Shown piece by piece: positions 47,289 to 57,651 of a stretch of 64,000 nt of DNA. The stretch's first letter is position 1. The number at the start of each line of letters is the position of its first letter. The position numbers and the translations under genes were made by a program. Origin of the DNA: Terfezia claveryi (taxonomy: Eukaryota > Ascomycota > Pezizomycetes > Pezizales > Pezizaceae); contig WHUX01000241.1 of the NCBI GenBank assembly GCA_015179025.1, positions 1-64,000 of the forward strand, read 5' to 3'. The notes beneath the pieces are model-generated. The model made no database searches and was not told the origin of the DNA. It worked only from the letters and a program-made list of their open reading frames with translations.

Positions 47289-48628
47289 CGGGGTTATTGC
47301 AGAGCAAATATGACTAACCTTGCATACTGATCGTACAAATGTACCTGGCGTATACCCTTGTAGTGCTTTAATTGAAGTTTCCACTTGAGGAGCGGATTAG
47401 ATAGTGTTATCATTATCTAGGCTTGACTTAAGTTCTTTCATAAACTGGTTGCTCACCAACGCGATAACATGTGTGAGGCAGGGAAGTCTATATTGCTCTG
47501 CATTCCACTTTGGACAGAATACATTTGGCTGTAAATACTTGGCCAGTGCTATGTTGACACTAGCATTGTCTGAGACAATAGCTAAGACCCAGCTAGTGAT
47601 ACCCAAGTCCCGGATTATTTGGCTTAGCTTATTGGCCAGTTGTACTGCATTATGAGATTCCTTCCAAGGAATTGGAATCCGATAGTATGTTGATGCACTT
47701 GCTATTCTTTGTCTATGTAGTGGAGTGTTGTACTCATAAATGCTAATTTATTAGATGAGGTCCAACAGTCAGTGGCAAGATGAAGCAATATATCATCTGG
47801 AAGGCTTTTCTTAAGCTTCGCTTGAATTTCCACTACATAATGATGTATACTATGCCGAAGTGTAGTTGCACTGGGGATATATATTCGAGGCCTGAAAAGG
47901 CTTAGGAGGCAGTGGAATTGTAGATGCTCGATTGTCCGGAAAGGTAAGTTGAATGCAATGACCGTTTTCATCAGTTCATGTTGAAATACATCATCACTTA
48001 ATTAAGGAACTTGTATAGTAGTAGTAGTTGCAGCCTACGGATAATATCAGTCTGCGTATTCTGCATTGGCACGGATTATATAATTACCCTCACAAACATG
48101 TTGGCAATATCCTCCTTCTTTCGCCCAGTTGTGGCGCGGCATCTCCCAAAGCTCAGGTGTGATTTCATGTGTGTCGTACCAAGTTGAATGCACTCGGGAT
48201 GCTGTAACAAACTGTTGCAACCCAAGCAATATATGAAAGGTTCTCCACTACTGAACTTTGCGCCTTGACCGAATTGAGCCCAGTGTATTGCCATTGCAGT
48301 TTGGAATCCCATCGTGGTGGCTAATATTGTTTCGATTCAGCATGTCCTTGGCAAGATTGTCACGGACTTTGCCGGCCCATTCGGTCGTCTCCCACCATTC
48401 TGTGAAACAGGCAGACTTCTCGGCCTCCCACTTGAACGCAGTACCCCTAGAATCCTGGTAAGGGACGAATCTATCGCAAATGAAGGGACCAGGACGTTTG
48501 GAGAGATAGACATATTGGTAAAAGGGGTTGGCGGTTGATACTTTCAGGCTGTTGTAGTTGGTGGACTGGTCAAGCAATACATCAGGGAATTGAACATATT
48601 TATTAACTCTCTAGGACAGAGGGGACAG

Positions 48629-48747
48629 TATCACGGACTTCTGTCACGGAAAACTACTTCTGTCACGGAAATCCGCTACTGTCACGGAAAACCACTTCTG
48701 TCACGGAAAACCACTTCTGTCACGGAAAACCACTTCTGTTACGGAAA
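48629..48747. repeat. TGTCACGGA array between the unit A genes
   Basis: Seven cores with the spacer aaaaccacttc (19-20-bp unit), the last decayed to tgttacgga. Lies between the accessory gene and the transposase start; corresponds to 54070-54165 in unit B. Confidence 0.85.
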
Positions 48748-48879
48748 AGTGGGTGGCTTCGAGAGGCGCATATCCAATGCCATAGGTACTTGCAGTGCCT
48801 CTTCAATTCAAAAACTCAACGTTGTATACAAGGTTACACAAGTAAGGATACAGTAGGAAAGAAATGTCAGTTATTGGCC

Positions 48880-49899
48880 GACCCTTGTGCATCTACTGCA
48901 CACCAAACCCAATTCCAATCCAAAGCCCAATCCTCCGCAGGCCAATGTGTACTCCAATATCATTTTCCAATGCTTCTGAGGCTTCTAGGCTTCTGAGCTT
49001 CTGACACTTCTGAAGCTTGTAAGCTTTCCAAACTAGAAGACACCCCTAAGCTCACTTAGAGAGCTAAAGCTTTACTATTGGTTGAGCAGGATGCCCTGAG
49101 GAACCACTATACTCGAATCTACTGCACACTCTTCAACATTGTCTGCAATCATATCCACTTCCAGTCCGTGTCGCTCTCGCTAGATGTGAGAGTGTTCCAT
49201 TGTAGTAAAGATTATCTCCAAGTCCAGTCAGGCATTGCGTAGAAGTTGATAATCTCTGGAGGTCTACATAGAGTTAGCCTGATATTGTGATTAGATGCAA
49301 CATCAACAACATGCCTTCAGGAAGGTAAAAGCGAGAAGTGCACCCCACAACATGGTACTATTATTCTGGGCGAAGGGTGCCAAGGTTGGGGTACAAATAC
49401 AAGACGTCGAGATACCAAGGCGTTTGGTATTCGATGGGTCTCGGAAAGCACCTAAAATAAGGTAAATTACGGCTCAGATGTTCTTTGGCCCGGTGTCAAC
49501 TTACAGATAGAAATTGACAATTTTTGCATAAACCCCAGGATAACACACTCATACCATTGGTAGTTGGTCAGTAGAGAGTCAGGTAAAAGTTGAAAAGAGT
49601 AACCCACAATAAATCATAAAGAGTATAGTTGTCTAGGTAAATTGGATCCCAAGTAGACGTGGCCCTAGAGCGTAAGTGGTACCGACCTATCTAGATCAGC
49701 TCAAGGAGTATTTGGGTGGTACTCGAGACTCAATCCTGCTTGGGTTGAATCGTTCCATAACCAACAGCGTAGCCTCAAATTTTACCAATTCACTGCTACC
49801 CAGGCTCAGGAAATATTGTAGTCTATTGTCCTGCTCCTACAACACTCTGAAGCATTCAAACGACTCTTCATCATCCGGGTTGTAATAGTTCTCTGCCAT
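48880..49899 (-). pseudogene. Unrecognised accessory gene, unit A
   Basis: Start at ATG 49899-49897: MAENYYNPDDEESFECFRVL then a stop, FLSLGSSELVKF, LVMERFNPSRIESRV. The frame then shifts, but the homologous text continues as TWDPIYLDNYTLYDLLWVTL and WGLCKNCQF. It aligns residue for residue with the unit B gene at 54166-55128 (shared YYNPxDE, FExFR, FLSL, LVM, TWDP, YDLLW). Conservation at the protein level between two diverged copies implies it was a real gene. A C-rich WGLCxxC motif is notable. No family recognised. It sits directly upstream of the transposase on the same strand. Confidence 0.6.
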
Positions 49900-51060
49900 A
49901 TTGTTAGGCTAATATGAAATGGCAATACCTACATGCTATATATATATATAGTTTTATTTATTTATTTTATTTTTTATTTTCATTTTTAAAAAGAAAAAAC
50001 TCGTTGCTCATATTCGATAACTATTGCCTATTCTAGGAATTATCTGGATATTGTAATACCACATCTACTGGTGAATAATAATCCTTGTCAGTTCTCTGAC
50101 TTTTGCTACAGACTCATTATAGTATGTGCATTGGCTCGAGTCAAGGCGAGTTCTACTACTATTTTTTCTACTCACTACCGACTCGCACCGACGCCCATTC
50201 TTCCGAATCCGACTCGCCGCCAACTCGCGATTACTCGGTGATCGACCAGTCCTCGCCAAGAATTAGTCACCCATATTTCACCTCGGTCTTGGTTTCGTGT
50301 TTTCTCTATTATCTGTCACGGATTGCTCCTCCTGTCATGGATCCGTCCTCCTGTCACGGATCCGTCCTCCTGTCACGGATTGCCCCGCCTGTCATGGATT
50401 CCTCCTCCTGTCACGGACTTGAACTTTTCCTTCCTGCTCAATCCTTACTGCCATTTCTCAACTACATTCTACTAGTGGCTAACCTTCCATCCATTCCCCC
50501 GTCATTCTCCTGTATAATCTTACCCTGCCTTGCGTGCTAATGTGAATTACATTCATTGATACCTCATCAATTTCTGCACACTCTGATTCTCATAAAATGA
50601 ATCCTTTAATTCTGCAAACATAGAAACCTAAACTAACCGACAAATTCCCAATACTCATGTCTAAACAAATCTCAATATCCCAAGATCTGAGGTAAAGTAA
50701 TTCTCCAATCCCGCTTATACCGCCCTCTCACACAAAACCGGCCCTCCCACATACCATCAAAAAGAAAGCAAACTGAATCAAAAAGTAACTCCCAACAGAA
50801 ATAGATAAAGACATGTTGCCCATGAAATCCTCAAAACTCTAGCTGTCCCATATAACAACTAAAATAGCAAACCTAAATGAAGAAAGTACTCCCAACATAG
50901 AAAAGAAATTTTCCTAGAACCTGCACTAATACTTACCTACCAGTATACTTCACATGCCATCAACACCCTACCCACTCATACTTTGTAGTTCCTATGCTGC
51001 GTAGGTCACAGTTTCTTCTGAAACCTGCTTGCCATCAACGCGTCAGACTCATGGACTGTG
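49900..51060. other. Spacer between units A and B
   Basis: T/A-rich run at 49945-50000, then a GC-richer part with a 145-codon Ser/Pro-rich frame (50103-50540) that overlaps the array at 50313-50418 and is probably not a gene. 50560-51060 holds nothing recognised. Confidence 0.5.
50313..50418. repeat. TGTCACGGA array upstream of the unit A accessory gene
   Basis: Six cores (four tgtcacgga, two tgtcatgga) with spacer ttcctcc/tccgtcctcc, unit about 18-21 bp. Corresponds in position to 55425-55520 in unit B. Confidence 0.85.
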
Positions 51061-51888
51061 ATAAATGGCGCTTCCGGGCACTTCATGCGGATTGAAGGAG
51101 ATGGTGTTGCTGCTTGCCGCACAATAGACTTCGATGGAACGAGTTGGACATGCCTGAGGTAGAATCTTCTGTGAAACTATGCGATGGGCTGGCATTCTCG
51201 GACGCTAAATCTGCCAGGTCATTTAGGAGGTACTCGTCCATTATCCGGCTCCCAGCTACTTCCGGTCACAATCTGTATCTGAATCCGTGTCCGTCTGTCC
51301 CTGAACGGTATCTAGGGACTGTGCTACCATGTGGCAGAGGAAGTCTGCATCATAGCTGAGGGCTTGTTTCTCCAGCATTACTCACCTTCATCCAAATCAG
51401 CTATGCCTTCTTCTACATGTGCTGTCTAATTTGTGCCTCTGGGGTTCTGTATTTCGCGTGTACAGCATCCCACGATTTAGTCAATATCAGCGCAGTTATC
51501 ATCTGGTGACCCATTCTGTTGCATCGGTACGGCAAAATATCCCGAGCACTGCTGAATATTCGCTCTACTGGACAGATATGAGTGGAATCTCAATATGTCC
51601 CTTGCCATTCGTGCCAGCGTGGATATTCATTAGCATGCACCTTCCACAGGATAGAGGGCATTTCTCATTCAGTGTTTTACCGGATTCGCCAGGTATCTCT
51701 TGATTTCTGGCATATCCTCGATTGGCTTGTAGTACGCTCTTGTAGTCGACGCATTATATAGGATTGTTCTCCATCATCCACTTGTATTTATGAACCTGGG
51801 CTTCCGGCGTACTTGGCGTAATTATGTTCAAAATAATCTTCGAACTAACCCTAAGAAGCGAATTTGGTAAGAATTATGTTTTTCTGTA

Positions 51889-51947
51889 TATCACGGATGG
51901 TCTCCTGTCACGGAAAATGGTGTCATGGAAAATGGTGTCACGGAAAA
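51889..51947. repeat. TGTCACGGA array in a unit B transposase intron
   Basis: Four cores (atcacgga, tgtcacgga, tgtcatgga, tgtcacgga) with spacer aaatgg. Confidence 0.75.
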
Positions 51948-52639
51948 ACATGGGCCAAAATAGTCATGTGCTGATGGAATTCATATGTACTTGTAATACT
52001 CTGTGTATGAAATATAGTCCCCGTTCTGCTTGTACCACTTGGATCTTGGACATTGAGATTTCCCCGGTCGTTATAGAAGGATAATTTCTTAGACGGATCA
52101 AGGATGGTTGCAAGGTTGTAGATGAGAGATTGTTTTTCGGTCCTAGAATAATACTTCTTAAAGATCTGCTGACACGCTTTTGTCGCGGAGAGAAACCCTG
52201 GAGCCTAGGAAGGATTAGCTGGAAGTTTGCGTATATGTTTCCACTGTTTTTCTATGTGGTCGAAGATGTTATTGTAGATAAAGAACGCATTCTGTATGGT
52301 CGTATGCTGCCCTGTAGAGATAGCATGAGTGTAATCCGATAAAGGTTTCAGGAAAATAGTAGCCTCCTGAACTTGGTTCCACTCTTCTTGACTTAACTAT
52401 AACTCTGAGTACTTGCTCTCTGTCGTAGATAGAGCGATCCATTGCTCAATGTAGCACTGGAGCCTCAATGCTCGAGTAAGCATTTCAAAGGTTGAGTTCC
52501 AGTGAGTTTTGACGTCCTAGATGAGCCCCATGGGTGCACGGGAATCAGTTTGGAGTTCCTTGAATTGTGCCAGACGTTGTGGGCTGGCTACTATAGCCTT
52601 ACAGAGCTCTCGAACCTAGACAAATGTTAGCAATAGGAT

Positions 52640-52712
52640 TCCGTGATGCGTATTAGCCTTTCGTAACATGTCCGCCATTCCGTGACATGTCCGCCATTCC
52701 ATGACATCTTTA
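52640..52712. repeat. TCCGTGACA array in a second unit B intron
   Basis: Cores tccgtgatg, tcgtaaca, tccgtgaca and tccatgaca with the spacer tgtccgccat. Same intron as 47211-47288 in unit A but with a different spacer. Confidence 0.75.
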
Positions 52713-54069
52713 TTGAGCAGCTCAGAAGATAACTTACTTTGCAAACAGATCGTGCAAATGTACCTGGAGCATAAATCTGCAGTGCTCTGATTGAAGACTC
52801 AATAGCAGGGGTGGATGAGGCAGTATCATCATTATCTGGGTTTGACCTGAGTTCTTTCATAAACTGGTTGCTTACTAGCACAATCACATGTGCGAGGCAG
52901 GAAGTCGGTATTGCTGGAGGTCCCATTTAGCACAGAATACATTGGCTTGTAAATGCTTAGCCAATGCCCTATTGATACTCGTGTTGTCCGAAACAATGGC
53001 CAAGACTCGGTTCGAAATGCCATATTCCCGAATTAAATTCCCTAGCTGATTACCCAAGTGCATAGCATTATGAGCTTCCCTACCTAGGTACTGGAATCCA
53101 ATCATATGTTGGCACAGCTGCCAATCCTGGTCTATATAATAGTGTGTTGTGCCCATGAACCTAACTTGTTCGGAGAAGTCCAACAGTTTGTAGCAAGGTG
53201 GAGGAATGTATCTTCTGGAAGGCTTTTTTGAAGCTTCTGTTGAACTTCAGTGGTATAGTGATGTATGCTCCGGCGAAGTGTTGTCGCACAGGGGATATTA
53301 ATCCCAGATCTAAGAAATTTCAGGAGATGCTGGAACTGCGGATGTTCGATGGTTCGGAAAGGTAAGTTTGCACCAATTACAGTTTTATGAGTTCATGTTT
53401 GAAGCAATCATCACTGAATTGCAATTCGGGGATTGTGCAACTGTAGGTGTTGTCTACTTGTAACGTGAGCCTATGCCCAATTATTGCAGGTAGGTACAAA
53501 TTATATAATTACCTTCCCAAACAGGGTTGAAATGTCCTAATTCTTTCGACCACTAGCAGAGCGACACCTGCCCAAGCTGAGATGAGTTCTTATATGTGTC
53601 GTACCCATATTAAAGGCACTAGAGTGTTGCAAGGTACCCTTGTAAGCTAAGCAAAATATGAATGGCTCACCGCTGTGAATCTTAGCCCCTTGTCCGAATT
53701 GGGCCTAGTGCACTGCTGTTCGGAGCTTAGAATCCCATTGGGGTGGGTTAATATTATTACTTCTTAGATCTTTAGCCAGATTGTCACGGAGCTTGCCTAC
53801 TCACTCGGTCGTTTCCCACCATGCATCAAATAGCGCAGATTGTTCGGCTTCCCACTGGAAAGCTGTCCCGCCTAATATTCTGGTGAGAGTGGAAACCATT
53901 GGGCTCGATTGACGTACGGGCACACTTGTAGATAGAGACATGTTGGAGTATAGGGCTAGTAGTGCAAGTTCATCTGGCTATTGTGTTCCTAGGAGTTGGC
54001 AATAATAGATTTGGAAGGGCAGTAGGGAAGAGAGACCTATTTATTCACATTTTGAGAGCATTTGGGGTA

Positions 54070-54165
54070 TGTCACGGATAACGTGTGCTTGTCACGGATA
54101 ATGTGTGCTTGTTACGGATAACGTGTGCTTGTCATGGATAACGTGTGCTTGTCATGGATTCTATG
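54070..54165. repeat. TGTCACGGA array between the unit B genes, 21-bp unit
   Basis: Five cores with spacer taacgtgtgct; the second to fifth show tgtcacgga, tgttacgga, tgtcatgga and tgtcatgga. Confidence 0.85.
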
Positions 54166-55128
54166 GGAGACATTCACAAGATACCTGCGGCGCTTTCCTT
54201 GATAACCCAAACCTATCTATACATAAAATACGTCTGTCAATCATGCCATAGCATATCAATAGCGCGCCAAACCCAATTCCAATCCAAGCACGCGATCGTC
54301 CATTCATTCCAAAATGGATCCACAATGTCATCGTGGACATCATCTGAGTCCTCTGAGCTGTATGGTGAGAGCTCACTTCTAGGCTCAAAGCATCCATCTG
54401 GCTCTGATATATTGTCGGGGATATTGGTCAAATCTAGTTGGAGTATGCTGGATCTCAATGGCCAATCGGGGCTGTCTGTGAGTTGCAAAATCCCGAGAGG
54501 TCTAGACATAATTAGCCTGCCGCGCTATCTATATGCAATGATTAGTAAGATACCTTCTTGAAGGCCGAAGCCAGACCGGTTGCCTACAACATAATACTGT
54601 TATCCTAGGTGGGGGATGCCATTGTACCGGTATATAGACAGGATGCTGAATGATTCTGCTGTCAGGGATCCGGTAGGTCTGGGAGTGTATCTACAATAGG
54701 TATGTTAGCACTCTAATATTTTAACGCAACAATTAACTTACCGATGGGTATCGACAATCTTCACATAAACCCCATGCCTCTCCCTCGCCAGTCAGGTAAT
54801 GGTGGAAAAGGGTAATCCACAACAAATCATACATAGTATAGTCATCTAGGTAAAAGGGATCCCAAGTCGTCTCTGGACTCCTGTGGATACCCAAGGGGAG
54901 CAGTAAATCATACCAATTAATCCAAATCCTCTCTAGAAGCTCCATGGCTACCACTCGGAATACAATCTTGTTGGGGTCAAATCAGTCCATAACCAACTGT
55001 CTAGACTGGTGTATTACCATTTCCGTTTTACGTAGACTAAGGAACCGTCGTAGCCCAGCAGTGTCTCTCTATAGCTCCCGGAACTCTTCGAAACCGAGTT
55101 CATCTTCTGGATTGTAGTATACTGCCAT
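54166..55128 (-). pseudogene. Unrecognised accessory gene, unit B
   Basis: Start at ATG 55128-55126: MAVYYNPEDELGFEEFRELY, FLSLRKTEMV, then LVMD followed by a TAG where Trp or Arg would fit (about 54980). An 73-codon open part (54733-54954) contains ERIWINWYDLLLPLG, TWDPFYLDDYTMYDLLW and GLCEDCRYP, followed by a likely intron and a further exon ending SCECLP near 54166. Homologous to 48880-49899. It may be a co-mobilised second gene of the hAT element; function unknown. Confidence 0.6.
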
Positions 55129-56600
55129 ATTTGTGTAGTAGTCTGGTTGGCACAACGTCTGTTGTGAAGCTGATATGGTCAGTGAGAATTACAACCCCGA
55201 TGAACTATATATAAGCAAAACTCCAGATGACAGTTCTGGAAAGAATCTCTAAATGGCAATGTCCTCTTTTGGTAGGTTGTCTAGTTACGTCTTATTCTGC
55301 CTTAGAATTAGTAGACAAAAGTAGACTACCGTACTCCGCAGGTAATACTAATTATATCCAAAGGACCTGGCTCGCATTAGTCATAGGAAAGACCTGCGTG
55401 ACCTACCTGGGACATGGCAAAAGATATGTGACAACACATCCATGACAAGATATCTGTGACAAAATAAGCCATCCGTAACAACATAAAATATCTATGACAA
55501 GAAAAAATATCCATGACCACATAAGTTTAGCACAAGCTACCCTGCCCAAATGGAACTACCATCCTGATCCACTCCAGCCTGGTGTCGAACCACCACCTTC
55601 ATCCACAATAGTACCACATCTACGAAAGCGATGGGTCGATGGCATAATCTATAGTGATTGACCTGTCAATGGGATAGACTGGTTATTGTCAACCTATGTA
55701 GTTGAGGTCAAGGCACACACTGATACACTTTGTTGTATACTATAAGAGTTAATTTAGCTAGTAGAAGGTAGGCTGGATGAAGCATTCTATCTGTCTCATG
55801 TGATAACGGTCAATGCATCTTCTCAAAAGCATCATTAATCCTGATATAGTCTAGTTGTTCACATCCATCAACCCATCAATTGCTCTACTAGCAATAATGT
55901 CGTTCATCACTTATAGAGGTATAGGTAGTCTGCTTGCATGAGCCTCCTTGTGAGGTACAATGGGTTAAGGGGTCCGGGTCAAGCCAAGCCAGTTCCGAAA
56001 TAGGTAACATATACTTAGGGATGTCTCAGGAAGTAACCAGAGATGTTTTGGGGCAGTAGCTTAGGCCAGGGTCTACTGGGGCCAGATAAATTCCGCGTGT
56101 CCCCACCTCCTACTAATCAATTAACTTTCGTTCTCCATTATCTGCATCTCCCTAGCCTTTTGTTATTCAACATCAAGCCACCTACTATCCTTTATTACTA
56201 TACCACAAGAAAGTATGCCAGCTAATTCGACTATCAGGCAAAGAGGTGAAATTCTAGGGTCAAGGTATGACTTCCATACTTTTTTGCTTGCCCCATATGA
56301 TGTTGCATACATGTCCCGTGTTATTTGAGTAAGTGCGATAGCCATATGGGCTTGTCCTATTTTGCGCAGTTCCACTGAACAGATGACGATAATCGTTATT
56401 TTCCTGTTACCTTGAGTGGGTCATGTTTGAAGCGCATGGAAAATACACGTGCCGCAAAGTCGTGTGGTTCTTTCCACTGGAAACTGATCTGCAGTAAGGA
56501 ACAGGAAAAGGACATATAGTGGTATTGTGTGGTAACTCATACTTGATTTGACATGGTATTACTGGCTTGCAGCTAATTCCTTTTCACCCAAACTTCTAGT
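55129..56600. other. Region between unit B and the next gene, no recognised gene
   Basis: Holds the array at 55425-55520 and unremarkable sequence. A 70-codon frame at 56163-56375 (-) lacks motifs. The 5' exon of the gene that follows may lie in 56440-56600. Confidence 0.45.
55425..55520. repeat. TCCGTGACA-type array upstream of the unit B accessory gene
   Basis: About six decayed cores (atgtgaca, tccatgaca, tctgtgaca, tccgtaaca, tctatgaca, tccatgacc) with a(ca/aa)ata spacers. Confidence 0.7.
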
Positions 56601-56621
56601 GATTATCAAACCCGATACCGA

Positions 56622-57077
56622 GTGCGAAATCAGTCACATTGTCCAATGGTAGAGGTGCCAGCCACCCCTAGTGAAGCCGAAACTAAAGGAGATAATGAGA
56701 GGGGGGTTTTGCAGGAACTAGTGGTGGAGATGCAGGAGGACAATCCTGAGCCAGAGGTTGAAAACAAAGAGAATGAGAAGCCTCTCTTTGTTAGTCCAAG
56801 TCCCAAGCAATCCCCATACTCGCCATTTGAACATTCCCAACCTGAACAACCTTCCCTGTCATTTGACCCCCCCGTTATTAACCTAAGAAGGGCAAGGTGG
56901 TCTCAAGAGTGGTTATCCCGGCGATGCCATGTTCGCAAACAAAAGCGATGGCAAAGACAGCAGGAAGCAGGAGCCATGGAGGAGGTCAATGTAGGGGGAA
57001 GTCTTACTATTGACATTGGGCCAGGCTCTTCTGATTTTCATTTTGGCCCGATATCATTCCATGTTAACCAAAATTAA
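56622..57077 (+). CDS. Unrecognised Glu/Pro-rich protein exon
   Basis: A 151-codon intact frame, MRNQSHCPMVEV... to SFHVNQN-stop. The N-terminal half is acidic (EMQEDNPEPEVENKENEKP), followed by a Ser/Pro-rich part, a basic Trp-containing patch (RRARWSQEWLSRRCHVRKQKRW) and a Gly/Asp-rich end (TIDIGPGSSDFHFGP). The frame stays open upstream to about 56600 (after an ag), so it may be an internal or last exon. It is undamaged, unlike the transposon genes nearby, which suggests a younger or host gene. It could belong with the 57652-59030 gene on the same strand. No family recognised. Confidence 0.4.
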   Translation: MRNQSHCPMVEVPATPSEAETKGDNERGVLQELVVEMQEDNPEPEVENKENEKPLFVSPSPKQSPYSPFEHSQPEQPSLSFDPPVINLRRARWSQEWLSRRCHVRKQKRWQRQQEAGAMEEVNVGGSLTIDIGPGSSDFHFGPISFHVNQN

Positions 57078-57354
57078 ACCACCAATATATTCATGCGTAG
57101 ACTTGACTGCAGGTAAAATTCACAATAATGAGTATATACATCGTGGTGATGCTAGTCACGTGCCCGTGTTCGGTTAATGGCATTCAGGTTTGCTTGTAAA
57201 TAAAGAATGAATTCCTTTATTTGCATGAACAGAGGTTTTTGGTAGTAATCTTCCATTTATCTACAAATTCCAAGGAATCGTCAGCACTTCAATGGTGATT
57301 TCTATCTATATAATCTGCAGTGAAGATAACGAAGAGGTATGTGTTCCAAAGCCA

Positions 57355-57432
57355 TGTCACGGAGGTCGTTACGGAGGATGTCACGGAGGCCATCACGGAG
57401 GATGTCACAGAGGCTGTGACAGAGGTCGTGTC
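57355..57432. repeat. TGTCACGGA array, gagg spacer (first of two)
   Basis: Six or seven cores: tgtcacgga, cgttacgga, tgtcacgga, catcacgga, tgtcacaga, tgtgacaga, with ggtc/ggat spacers. Confidence 0.8.
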
Positions 57433-57545
57433 CAGAAATCTTAAGTCGAATGATAGTTAGCTTATTCACTGACTATCATTTATCTTAATCACAGACATTC
57501 CCGTCTAAATAACTAGCAGAACCAAGACGTATGTTTTGCAAAATC

Positions 57546-57598
57546 GTGTTACGGAGGTTGTCATAGAGGTGTCACAGAGGTCGTGTCAAGGGAACGAG
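57546..57598. repeat. TGTCACGGA array, second
   Basis: Cores tgttacgga, tgtcataga, tgtcacaga with ggt(t) spacers, similar to 57355-57432. Confidence 0.65.
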
Positions 57599-57651
57599 AT
57601 TGAGCCCAAAGTGGAAAGACTACTGATGAAGTTTGTGTTTAAGTATTCGCA

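Larger units (their letters stand above)
45942..48513 (-). pseudogene. hAT transposase, unit A
   Basis: Start at ATG 48513-48511 (MSISPNV), matched by unit B. A 1-bp frame change near 48450 leads into FKWEAEKSACFTEWWETTEW. Next is a BED-type zinc finger (YCLGC ... THMKSHL, about 48170-48235). The catalytic domain has LATDCWTSSNK near 47765 (first Asp) and VLAIVSDNASVN near 47570 (second Asp), then TRWNSTFDML near 47040. The C-terminal dimerisation domain (PLSWWKVHAIEYPMLARIA ... VEHIFSSTRDIL) is at 46070-46250. Introns are evident, e.g. gttagt...ctaatag at about 47180-47320. The gene ends abruptly at 45941, fused to Gypsy fragment 4. It would catalyse cut-and-paste transposition but carries stops and frameshifts. 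Confidence 0.8.
51389..53941 (-). pseudogene. hAT transposase, unit B
   Basis: Start at ATG 53941-53939 (MSLSTSVPV), then TAFQWEAEQSALFDAWWETTEW. In the BED-finger region the second Cys is Tyr (FCLAYKGT), while THIRTHL is kept. In the catalytic domain the first catalytic Asp reads Asn (LATNCWTS, AAC at 53186-53188); the second is kept as VSDNTS. The dimerisation region (about 51460-51640) is frameshifted. The terminal EEGIADLDE matches unit A and is followed by a ggtgagta donor near 51385, so further coding exons may reach about 51150. Two active-site and ligand changes plus frameshifts show inactivity. Confidence 0.78.

Noticed and set aside
48629..48747. TGTCACGGA arrays as CRISPR-like repeats
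   Set aside because: The core is only 9 bp and spacers within an array are copies of one another, not unique sequences.
50103..50540. 145-codon Ser/Pro-rich ORF
   Set aside because: Overlaps a tandem array and has no domain; probably non-coding.
56228..56260. Phrase aagaggtgaaattct resembling an 18S rRNA segment
   Set aside because: Only about 15 bases match and the flanks do not; no rRNA gene is present.
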